From: an uncultured Desulfotignum sp.
GTDB lineage: Bacteria > Desulfobacterota > Desulfobacteria > Desulfobacterales > Desulfobacteraceae
DNA length: 20,916 nucleotides
Reading direction: 5' to 3'
Assembly (NCBI GenBank): GCA_937951975.1
Contig: CALGAJ010000371.1
Location: 1 to 20,916, forward strand
Shown here: positions 15,149 through 20,916 of the stretch, piece by piece
Numbering within the stretch: the first letter of the stretch is position 1
Layout: each line of letters starts with the position of its first letter
Notes under the pieces: model-generated
What the model was told of the DNA's origin: nothing
Seen by the model: only the letters and a program-made list of their open reading frames with translations
Databases searched by the model: none
Position numbers and translations under genes: made by a program

Positions 15149-16471
15149 CTACATGGCGGTTTCCGGATGGAACACGTTGACCTCTTTCAGGTCGTCGCCC
15201 AGGTATTCCCGTTCATTGGGGCCCAGGATTCCTAACGACAGACAAATCAGTGTCCACAGGTGAACCACCGGGTAATTCCCGCCGTAATGCTCGCTCAGCT
15301 CGTGGATCTGGGCGTGGCAGTTATGGCATCCGGCAATGCAGTAATCCGCACCCGTGGCTTTGATCTGTTCATCCTTGATTTTACCGTATTGCAGGCGCTC
15401 TTCCTTGAACCCGGACTGCAGGAATCCGCCGCCGCCGCCGCAGCAGTAGTTGTTGGAGCGGTTGGGCTGCATATCGATGAAATTCTCTTCCCCCACCACG
15501 GATTTGACGACGAACCGCAGGTCTTCGGCAATGGGATCACCAAAGCTTTTCCGAACGATCTGGCAGGGGTCCTGGACCGTGAATTTGATCTTCAGATCCT
15601 TGTTCCAGTCGGAATTCACCTTGAGTTTGCCTTCACGGATCCATTTGGCATAATACTCATAGATGTTTTTGACTTCAAAGTTGTGTTCCAGGTTGAATTT
15701 TTTCAGTCCGGCCCGGACTGAGAAAGTCACGTGCCCTCACTCGGTGTTGAGGAACGTCTTACACCCCAGCTTGTTGGCCTGGTCCACGCTGCTTTTGGTG
15801 ACCGTTTTCCATCCATCGTTATCAGCCAGGAACAGGCAGTAGTTTTCTCCGGCCCATCCCTTGCTGCCATAGGTCCAGTCCACACCGGCCAGGTGCAGGA
15901 TTTTCCATAAGGGCACCAGTTCATCGGGTTCCGTCACGGGTTCCCGGGAATTCTGGTTCAGGAAGAACTCGGCGCCTTCCTTGTCAATCGGGGCTTCCAT
16001 GTCGGCAAATTCCGGCTGGGCTTCCCGGTATTCTTCCAGCACATCCTCGACCACGAACTCAAAGTCCTCTTCCGTGGTGCCCATGGCGGAACGGGTCTCG
16101 TTTCTCAATGCCATGTCGCAGGAGCCCAGGATACCCTTGGGCCGTTCTTCCCTGGGCCGCAGGGCCCGGGCGTTGAAAATCAGCTGGGGAATATCGATTT
16201 TCATGGGGCAGACATAGATGCACCGCTGGCACATGGTGCACATCCAGGGCCAGTCAGAGGCGGCAATCTCCTCGTCCATGCCCAGGGCGGCCATGCGCAG
16301 AAATTTGCGCGGGTCCATGTCTCTCAAGCCTGTGGCCGGGCACCCTGATGAGCAGGCGCCGCAGGTCAGGCAGGCGTTCAGGTTTCCGCCTTCCGGCAGA
16401 ATTTCCTTGACCTTGTCAATAAACAAACTCCGGGCCTTTTTCTTGCCCAGTTTTATCACCGCTTCTGCCAT
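15149..16471 (-). CDS. HdrD/DsrK-like Fe-S oxidoreductase, candidate selenoprotein with in-frame TGA (Sec245)
   Basis: Two open reading frames (16471-15737 and 15730-15149) lie in the same phase, separated by one TGA at 15739-15737, and together give a 440-residue protein. Residues 1-110 carry two 4Fe-4S sites: Cys34, 37, 40, 44 (CLTCGACSSGCP) and Cys78, 81, 84, 88 (CTMCQRCIYVCP). The C-terminal half has a CCG domain: DPCQIVRKS (Cys303), NNYCCGGGGGF (Cys343-344) and CIAGCHNCHAQ (Cys382 and 385), the heterodisulfide-reductase-type catalytic site. The TGA falls in KTFLNTE-U-GHVTFSV, where by my recollection relatives have E-C-G-H, so it is best read as selenocysteine at residue 245; a SECIS-like hairpin follows. 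The ATG at 16471 has AAAGGAA at 7 bases. Soluble, no membrane helix. Likely role: electron transfer or a disulfide reduction; partner unknown. The alternatives are a split gene (the GTG at 15730 has only a weak GAGG nearby) or a point nonsense mutation. Confidence 0.82.
15699..15725 (-). promoter_or_regulatory. Bacterial SECIS-like hairpin just after the in-frame TGA
   Basis: On the minus strand UCAGUCC (15721-15715) and GGACUGA (15709-15703) are exact complements around the 5-nt loop GGGCC (15714-15710). Below one C-A mismatch, UUU pairs with AAA. The loop starts 23 nt after the UGA and begins with G, matching what is known for bacterial SECIS elements (small apical loop with an early G, about 16-37 nt from the UGA). 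The hairpin lies inside the coding frame. Support is structural; no homolog alignment was possible. Confidence 0.68.
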
Positions 16472-16601
16472 GAATCGTTCCTTTCTTTATCAATCATCCG
16501 GTCAAATGATTATATGGTTTATCTTTACCGTGTATGATTCGCATCCGACAACGGCAATTTTTCCATATGTCAGACGCCTCGTTATTATGGTTTGCCTGAA
16601 G

Positions 16602-16631
16602 TAGATAACAATTTTATATTTGATATGTCAA
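16602..16631 (-). promoter_or_regulatory. Possible promoter for the HdrD-like selenoprotein gene
   Basis: Minus-strand -35 TTGACA (16631-16626, perfect) and -10 TATCTA (16607-16602, three of six) with an 18-bp spacer, in an AT-rich stretch 130 bp upstream of the ATG at 16471. Sequence match only. The rest of the 16472-16778 divergent region shows no gene. Confidence 0.45.
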
Positions 16632-16698
16632 GTATACAATGAATGCCATTGTGACTTTTTCAGGCAAAGGTGAATGAAAAGCGGCTGAAAAGGCCGGG

Positions 16699-16726
16699 TT
16701 GACATTTAAGCGGGATGATATACCTT
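16699..16726 (+). promoter_or_regulatory. Possible promoter for the TPR gene
   Basis: Plus-strand -35 TTGACA (16699-16704, perfect) with -10 TACCTT (16721-16726, three of six including the key TA and final T) and a 16-bp spacer, about 50 bp upstream of the ATG at 16779. It is divergent from the promoter at 16602-16631. Sequence match only. Confidence 0.45.
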
Positions 16727-16778
16727 ATGCACGATTTTCACCTGCCCGGACTGCCGGATTGATTGAATGGAGACACAC

Positions 16779-17417
16779 ATGAAAACAAAAACGACTGAAC
16801 ACACACAAACGGTGTCACGCCAGGCACTTTACATGACTATTCTGATTTCGTTGACAATCGGATTCATTGCCGGGGCCGCCTTTACCTCGTTCAAGCTGGC
16901 GGATGATCATTCCGGTACCGGGGCGCACACGCATCCCCCCCAGGCATCCGGTTCCGGGAATCCTGCCACGACACCTGGAATGCCCTCATCCGGCATGGAT
17001 GACAAAATCGCGGAACTGGAGGCTGTCGTTCAGGAACAGCCTGAGGATCCCCGGGCCTGGGCCAATCTGGGCCATGGATATTTTGATTCGAATCAGCCGG
17101 ACAAAGCCATCCAGGCGTATCAGAAATCACTGGCCCTGGCGCCGGGAGATCCGGCCGTTCTCACGGACATGGGCGTGATGCACCGCCGGAACGGGGACCC
17201 GGACAAAGCCATCCAGGCGTTTGACCGGGCGGTTGCCGCATCTCCGGGATTTGAAACGGCCCTGTTCAACAAGGGCGTGGTGCTCATGGCGGATCTCAAC
17301 GACCTGGAAGGGGCCATGGCCGCCTGGGAAGAACTGGTGAAGGTCAACCCGGATGCCGCCACCCCGGGGGGTGAAAAAATAGCGGATATTGTCTCACGCA
17401 TGAGACAGCAGAATTAA
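16779..17417 (+). CDS. Membrane-anchored TPR protein
   Basis: 212 residues. One N-terminal membrane helix (ALYMTILISLTIGFIAGAAF, about 16-35) anchors it, followed by a His/Pro/Gly-rich linker (HTHPPQASGSGNPATTPG). Then come at least three tetratricopeptide repeats: PRAWANLGHGYFDSNQPDKA, PAVLTDMGVMHRRNGDPDKA and TALFNKGVVLMADLNDLEGA. TPR units bind other proteins; the layout recalls the periplasmic TPR parts of cytochrome c assembly factors such as NrfG or CcmI, but no partner is seen here. I chose ATG 16779 because GGAG lies 8 bases upstream; ATG 16767, four codons earlier, has none. The next gene follows after 36 bp on the same strand. Confidence 0.88.
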   Translation: MKTKTTEHTQTVSRQALYMTILISLTIGFIAGAAFTSFKLADDHSGTGAHTHPPQASGSGNPATTPGMPSSGMDDKIAELEAVVQEQPEDPRAWANLGHGYFDSNQPDKAIQAYQKSLALAPGDPAVLTDMGVMHRRNGDPDKAIQAFDRAVAASPGFETALFNKGVVLMADLNDLEGAMAAWEELVKVNPDAATPGGEKIADIVSRMRQQN

Positions 17418-17453
17418 TGGATATTCCTGATTGGACCGTACAGGAGAAAGTTC

Positions 17454-17786
17454 ATGAATGTAACGTCTTTGAATGCCATCGAAGAATTCGAGATTCAGGC
17501 CTCCTCAACGTCCAGGCATGCGGACAGAAAAGATCATGTGCCGTTTTCCGGATCTCCCCGGAAACATCCCTGGGACCCGGACAGAATCATTCTGATTGCT
17601 GACCCGTTTACTGCCGGAACTTTTTACTATGAGTTCAAGATCAAAGATATCGGGTTTGCCGAGGAACTGGCCAGTATTACCGATATTGACGGCAACTCCG
17701 TGTCCATGGCCCGGATCTGGGTGAAAAAAAAGAGTGTGGCCACCCAGAGCACCCCGTTTATCGTGGATTCAATCCGGCAGTTTTAA
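17454..17786 (+). CDS. Conserved-looking hypothetical protein, 110 residues
   Basis: I do not recognise this family. It has a good start (ATG 17454, AGGAG at 8 bases) and ordinary codon use. The N-terminal 40 residues are polar and probably disordered. The rest looks like a compact alpha/beta domain with the distinctive stretches WDPDRIILIADPF, FYYEFKIKDIGFAEELASI and MARIWVKKKSVAT, ending in PFIVDSIRQF. There is no signal peptide, membrane helix or cysteine. It follows the TPR gene by 36 bp and may be co-transcribed with it. Confidence 0.75.
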   Translation: MNVTSLNAIEEFEIQASSTSRHADRKDHVPFSGSPRKHPWDPDRIILIADPFTAGTFYYEFKIKDIGFAEELASITDIDGNSVSMARIWVKKKSVATQSTPFIVDSIRQF

Positions 17787-17813
17787 ACCGTATTAAATCT
17801 GGCGGGTTTTTTG
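17784..17813 (+). terminator. Weak candidate terminator after the 110-residue protein gene
   Basis: AAACC right at the stop codon can pair with GGTTT, which runs into TTTTTT at 17808-17813. The stem is only five or six pairs with a long AT-rich loop, so this is a low-confidence terminator. Confidence 0.3.
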
Positions 17814-17860
17814 TCCCTGTGGTATTGTCTTTGCTTGTTGTTTGGGCGGAGCAAAGATAA

Positions 17861-18631
17861 ATGACGCACAGAAAAAATATAATTGTTGCATCGGTATTTA
17901 CCGCCGTGCTGATCCTGGTGGGGGTGATCGGGTACCGGAACCTGTCCTATAACTGGCAGTGGTACCGGGTGGTTCCGTATTTTTTTTCCATTGAGAACGG
18001 ACGGTTTGCGGCCGGGGTGCTGCTCCAGGGGGTGTGGGTCACCCTGAAGATTTCCGCGGTTTCCCTGGTGCTTGCACTGGTAGCGGGAATGGTGTCCGCA
18101 TTTGCGAGACTGTCTGCGTATCTGTCTTTGCGGGTGCTGGCCTGGGGGTATGTGGAAACCATCCGCAACACCCCGCTGCTGATCCAGATTTTTGTCATTT
18201 ATTTTGTCATCTCCCCGGTGCTGGACCTGTCCGCCTTCACTTCCGCAGTGATCGCCTTGAGCCTGTTTGAAGGGGCGTATTCGTCGGAGATCATCCGATC
18301 GGGTATCATCAATATTCCCAAAGGTCAGTTTGAGGCGGCCCAGAGTATCGGGCTGCCGGTGTTTGCCACCTACTACAAGGTGATTGTTCCCCAGATGCTG
18401 CGCCAGACTCTGCCCATGCTGGCCGGCCAGAGTGTGTCTCTGATCAAGGATTCCGCGCTGGTCAGCACCATTTCCATCTATGATCTGACCATGCAGGGGC
18501 AAAAAATCGTATCTGAAACGTTTTTGACTTTTGAAATCTGGTTTGCCGTGGCATTATGTTATCTGTCCATTACAGCGACCCTGTCTTTTATCATCCGGCG
18601 GATCGAAACCCGGATGAGACGGGTGGATTAA
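17861..18631 (+). CDS. Polar amino-acid ABC importer permease (HisM/GlnP class), first
   Basis: 256 residues, inner-membrane protein of the HEQRO/HisM family. An N-terminal helix (VASVFTAVLILVGVIGY) precedes the core: GVWVTLKISAVSLVLALVAG, YVETIRNTPLLIQIFVIYF (with the hallmark E-x-x-R-N-T-P) and the cytoplasmic EAA loop FEAAQSIGLPVFATYYKVIV, followed by LIKDSALVSTISIYDLT. It starts at ATG 17861 with a distant GGAG. It pairs with the second permease at 19470; the binding protein is encoded between them. Confidence 0.92.
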   Translation: MTHRKNIIVASVFTAVLILVGVIGYRNLSYNWQWYRVVPYFFSIENGRFAAGVLLQGVWVTLKISAVSLVLALVAGMVSAFARLSAYLSLRVLAWGYVETIRNTPLLIQIFVIYFVISPVLDLSAFTSAVIALSLFEGAYSSEIIRSGIINIPKGQFEAAQSIGLPVFATYYKVIVPQMLRQTLPMLAGQSVSLIKDSALVSTISIYDLTMQGQKIVSETFLTFEIWFAVALCYLSITATLSFIIRRIETRMRRVD

Positions 18632-18655
18632 CTTAAACGGAAAAGGAGAACATTG

Positions 18656-19480
18656 ATGGATATGAAAAAAGTACTGATAACCGTGGGAATTCTTCTGCTT
18701 GTGCCGGCGGCCCTGTGCCTGGCCGGGGAAACCGGGGACCGGCTTTCCAAAGAGAGCGTGATTGAAAAGATCCAGAAAGACAAGGTGATCCGGGTGGGTA
18801 TGTCCACGTTCGTGCCCTGGGCCATGAAGGACAAACAGGGCGAACTGGTCGGATTTGAGATCGATGTGGCCCGGCAGCTGGCCAAGGACATGGGCGTGGC
18901 GGTGGAGTTTGTGCCCACGGCCTGGTCCGGGATTATCCCGGCCCTGATGACCGGTAAATTCGATGTGATCATCGGCGGCATGGGGATCACGGCTGAGCGC
19001 AATCTCAAGGTGAACTTTACCGCGCCCTATGATTACTCGGGCATGTCCATGGTGGCCCACCGGGAAAAAGCAAAGGGATTTTCCACGTTAAGCGATTTCA
19101 ACACCAAAGAGGTGAGCATTGCCGTGCGCATGGGAACCACGGCGGAACAGGCCGCCAGAAAGTTTCTTCCCGACGCCCGGCTCAGATTGTTTGAAAACGA
19201 AAGCCAGGCCCTGCAGGAGCTGAACCTGGGCCGGGTCCATGCCGTGGTCTCTTCAGCCCCCATGCCGGTGTTCCATGCCTTGAAATATCCGGACAAGCTG
19301 TTTGTGCCTCTGGAAGAAAATTTTACCAGAGAGCCCATCGGGTTTGCCATCCGCAAGGGGGATCCGGATGCACTCAATTTTTTCAACAACTGGATCATCA
19401 ATCAGCATGCCAGCGGGTTTTTAAAGGAGAGAAAAGCCTTTTGGTTTGAATCCAGAGACTGGGAAGATCTTGTTAAATAA
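18656..19480 (+). CDS. Periplasmic amino-acid binding protein (SBP_bac_3 family)
   Basis: 274 residues with a signal peptide (MDMKKVLITVGILLLVPAAL, cleavage after CLA near residue 23). It shows the family-3 binding fold: VIRVGMSTFVPWAMKDKQGE, the signature GFEIDVARQLAKDMGV, FVPTAWSGIIPALMTGKFDV, and IIGGMGITAERNLKVNFTAP. The conserved Arg of AERNL and the Asp of GFEID normally grip the amino-acid backbone; the residues that choose the side chain cannot be read with confidence. I chose ATG 18656, with AAGGAG 7 bases upstream; TTG 18653 is one codon earlier. The end overlaps the second permease start. Confidence 0.93.
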   Translation: MDMKKVLITVGILLLVPAALCLAGETGDRLSKESVIEKIQKDKVIRVGMSTFVPWAMKDKQGELVGFEIDVARQLAKDMGVAVEFVPTAWSGIIPALMTGKFDVIIGGMGITAERNLKVNFTAPYDYSGMSMVAHREKAKGFSTLSDFNTKEVSIAVRMGTTAEQAARKFLPDARLRLFENESQALQELNLGRVHAVVSSAPMPVFHALKYPDKLFVPLEENFTREPIGFAIRKGDPDALNFFNNWIINQHASGFLKERKAFWFESRDWEDLVK

Positions 19481-20354
19481 ATATGTCAAACGTTTGACCC
19501 TGGTGGATCTGGCCGTGGGACTGGCCGTGACTGCCGGGGTCCTGTTTTTTTTTGTGCGCATGATCCATGTGCTGGACTATCACTGGGACTGGCAGTCCAT
19601 TCCCGGTTATTTTCTGTTCAAGGATCCTGAGACCGGCCGGTTCCATGCCAACATGCTGCTCCAGGGATTCGGCACCACCCTCAAGCTGAGTATCTGGTCC
19701 ATGGGGCTTGCCTTTGTTCTGGGCACCCTGTCCGGCATCACAGGTGCCCGGGGCGGGTTTGCCGGGCAATTGATCAGCCGGTTCTATGTGGAGACGGTGA
19801 GAAACATTCCGTCGCTGGTTCTGGTGATCCTGTTCTATTATTTTGTTTCCTCCCAGTTCCTGGATGCCCTGGGCCTGGATCACTGGGTCCGGAATCAGCG
19901 CGCACCCGTGGCCCGGATCATCGCTTTGTTTCTGGCGGAACCCGGGCAGATCAATGCCTTTGTGTCTGCGGCCGCCGCTTTGGCCATCTATGAAGGGGCA
20001 TATATTTCTGAAATCGTGCGGGGCGGGATCAACGGGGTGTCCGGCGGTCAATGGGAAGCGGCATGGTCTCTGGGGTTGTCCCCGTTCAACACCTTCCGCC
20101 TGGTGATTCTGCCCCAGGCGTTCCGGCGGGCCGCATTCCCCCTGGCCGGCCAGTTTATCTCAACCATCAAGGATTCCGCCATCGTCTCGGTCATCTCGGT
20201 CCAGGAGCTCACCTTCCAGGGCATGGAGCTGATGGCGGCCACGTTTCTGACCTTTGAAATCTGGATCACCATCACGCTTTTGTATTTCATCCTGACATTT
20301 TCCTTGTCCCGCACCATCTCGTTTTTTGAAAAACGCCTGGCCATCCGGCAGTGA
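19470..20354 (+). CDS. Polar amino-acid ABC importer permease, second
   Basis: About 294 residues, same family as the permease at 17861. It has the helix DLAVGLAVTAGVLFFFVRMI, GFGTTLKLSIWSMGLAFVLG, YVETVRNIPSLVLVILFYYF, EGAYISEIVRGGINGVSGGQ, EAA loop EAAWSLGLSPFNTFRLVILP and STIKDSAIVSVISVQELTFQ. An insertion of about 30 residues (LDHWVRNQRAPVARIIALFL) between helices is absent from the first permease. No ATG is available at the start; TTG 19470 (GGGA upstream, overlap 11 bp with the binding protein) or TTG 19446 are the options, so the N-terminus is uncertain. No ATPase gene follows. Confidence 0.9.
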   Translation: MLNKYVKRLTLVDLAVGLAVTAGVLFFFVRMIHVLDYHWDWQSIPGYFLFKDPETGRFHANMLLQGFGTTLKLSIWSMGLAFVLGTLSGITGARGGFAGQLISRFYVETVRNIPSLVLVILFYYFVSSQFLDALGLDHWVRNQRAPVARIIALFLAEPGQINAFVSAAAALAIYEGAYISEIVRGGINGVSGGQWEAAWSLGLSPFNTFRLVILPQAFRRAAFPLAGQFISTIKDSAIVSVISVQELTFQGMELMAATFLTFEIWITITLLYFILTFSLSRTISFFEKRLAIRQ

Positions 20355-20369
20355 ACAGGCAAGTGTTCA
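20352..20369. terminator. Palindrome between convergent genes, possible bidirectional terminator
   Basis: TGAACA-GGCAAG-TGTTCA: a perfect 6-bp stem with a 6-nt loop. The plus strand continues with TATTTTT close by; the minus strand lacks a T-tract. Each arm begins with the TGA stop codon of one of the two convergent genes (permease on plus, DUF2889 on minus). The short AT-containing stem gives modest strength. Confidence 0.4.
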
Positions 20370-20916
20370 GCTATTTTTGGTATCAATAGCCTGTTGAATG
20401 GCCTGGGCCAGGGCCCGGATCTTGGGACCGTCCTTTTTCCACATACGGCAGGAATCCACCAGAAATTCTTTTTCCTTGATATCTTCAGGATTGTCCGGCA
20501 CCGGGGCGGGTTCCCGGCGTTTTTCAGTGAGCCAGCCATGAACGATTTCCTGGGCCACGGCTTTGGTCAAAGTGGCCAGATGGGTGCAGCCTTGAGTGCC
20601 GCCCATGATTTCATTGACCTTGCGGGTGAACCCGGGTTTGATCTCCAGCCCGGTTAAAAAAGGCACCCGGTCCAGGGTGGTGCGGCAGTCTTCCATGGGA
20701 ATGACGGGCATGTCCGCCTGGGCCTCCAGGATGCGCAACGGATCCGGGGCGATCCGGCAGAACAGGCGGATGTGATGGATGGTGCCGGGTTCCAGGACTT
20801 TGCCCGTGATGTCGAATATCCGGATATACCGGGTGTCGATGAGTTCTCCTGTGACAATGACCTGGCTGTTTTCATGGGAAACAGTGGACATCCGTATATC
20901 CCGGGAGTGGATCTGG
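20367..20916 (-). CDS. DUF2889 family protein (partial, N-terminus cut by window edge)
   Basis: The frame stays open to the right edge: QIHSRDIRM precedes the first in-window ATG, and I-H-S-R-D-I-R-M is the conserved N-terminal part of DUF2889, so that ATG is internal and the gene continues beyond 20916. Further family marks are TGELIDTRYIRIFDITGK, the region around ADMPVIPMEDCRTTLDRVPF, and GGTQGCTHLATLTKAVAQEI, whose GCTHL is the diagnostic motif. The C-terminal 50 residues are charged (PEDIKEKEFLVDSCRMWKKD). The function of the family is not known. It is convergent with the amino-acid transporter and 12 bp from it. Confidence 0.88.
   Translation of the reverse strand, partial: QIHSRDIRMSTVSHENSQVIVTGELIDTRYIRIFDITGKVLEPGTIHHIRLFCRIAPDPLRILEAQADMPVIPMEDCRTTLDRVPFLTGLEIKPGFTRKVNEIMGGTQGCTHLATLTKAVAQEIVHGWLTEKRREPAPVPDNPEDIKEKEFLVDSCRMWKKDGPKIRALAQAIQQAIDTKNS

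Noticed and set aside
15149..15730. Reading the 3' part of the HdrD-like gene as a separate 193-residue gene starting at GTG 15730
   Set aside because: It is in phase with the upstream frame, starts in the middle of a conserved domain, has only a weak ribosome site, and the joining TGA has a SECIS-like hairpin. One selenoprotein explains all of this more simply.
15737..16471. The upstream half as a pseudogene ended by a nonsense mutation
   Set aside because: Both halves keep all their cysteine motifs with no frameshift, and the only stop is the one codon (TGA) that can encode Sec, at a position where I recall relatives having Cys.
16472..16778. A possible short gene or RNA in the divergent region
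   Set aside because: I found only two promoter-like sites and ribosome sites; no open frame with a start signal and no recognisable RNA fold.
17783..18502. 239-residue open frame on the minus strand over the first amino-acid permease
   Set aside because: It is a shadow of the permease gene: the composition is rich in His, Gln and Arg without a domain, and the plus-strand frame has clear HisM-family motifs.

Overview
The window reads as a chromosomal piece of an anaerobic, sulfate-reducing-type deltaproteobacterium (Desulfobacterota). The closest fit is Desulfobacteraceae, something like Desulfobacter, Desulfotignum or Desulfobacula. This assignment is inferred from gene content and protein style: early-cobalt (anaerobic) cobalamin synthesis with a secreted CbiK, HdrD/DsrK-like Fe-S proteins, a GlcD/GlcF-type oxidase with a TRAP transporter, and an apparent selenoprotein. 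I could not run a taxonomic search.

Positions 1-9430 (minus strand) hold one long cobalamin operon. It starts at a sigma70-like promoter near 9400-9427 and runs through a clear cobalamin riboswitch (about 9160-9345), a 12-bp hairpin and an intrinsic terminator (about 9045-9095). The genes follow in this order: cbiK (with signal peptide), a FecCD-type permease, its ATPase, a periplasmic binding protein, cbiC, cbiL, a nucleoside-recognition (Gate) membrane protein, cbiD, a fused cbiE-cbiT, and cbiF, which is cut by the left edge. Most neighbours overlap or lie within about 30 bp, so they are probably translationally coupled. The proteins would take up a metal, cobamide or tetrapyrrole, insert cobalt into sirohydrochlorin, and methylate and rearrange the ring. 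cbiG, cbiH, cbiJ, cbiA and later genes are not in view and may lie to the left.

Positions 9516-15052 (minus strand) hold dctP-dctQ-dctM-glcD-type-glcF-type: a TRAP importer followed by an FAD subunit and an Fe-S subunit of a 2-hydroxyacid (lactate or glycolate class) dehydrogenase. Just upstream, 15149-16471 encodes an HdrD/DsrK-like Fe-S protein whose reading frame is interrupted by one in-frame TGA at 15737-15739. The TGA lies where I recall relatives having the Cys of an E-C-G-H motif, and a SECIS-like hairpin follows at the right distance. I read it as one 440-residue selenocysteine protein, and this is the most notable item in the window. A strong terminator separates it from dctP.

Positions 16472-16778 form a divergent promoter region. 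On the plus strand follow a membrane-anchored TPR protein, a 110-residue protein I do not recognise, and a polar amino-acid ABC importer arranged permease - binding protein - permease, with no ATPase in the window. The window closes with a convergent DUF2889 gene on the minus strand, cut by the right edge. I saw no tRNA, rRNA, CRISPR array, insertion sequence or phage gene.
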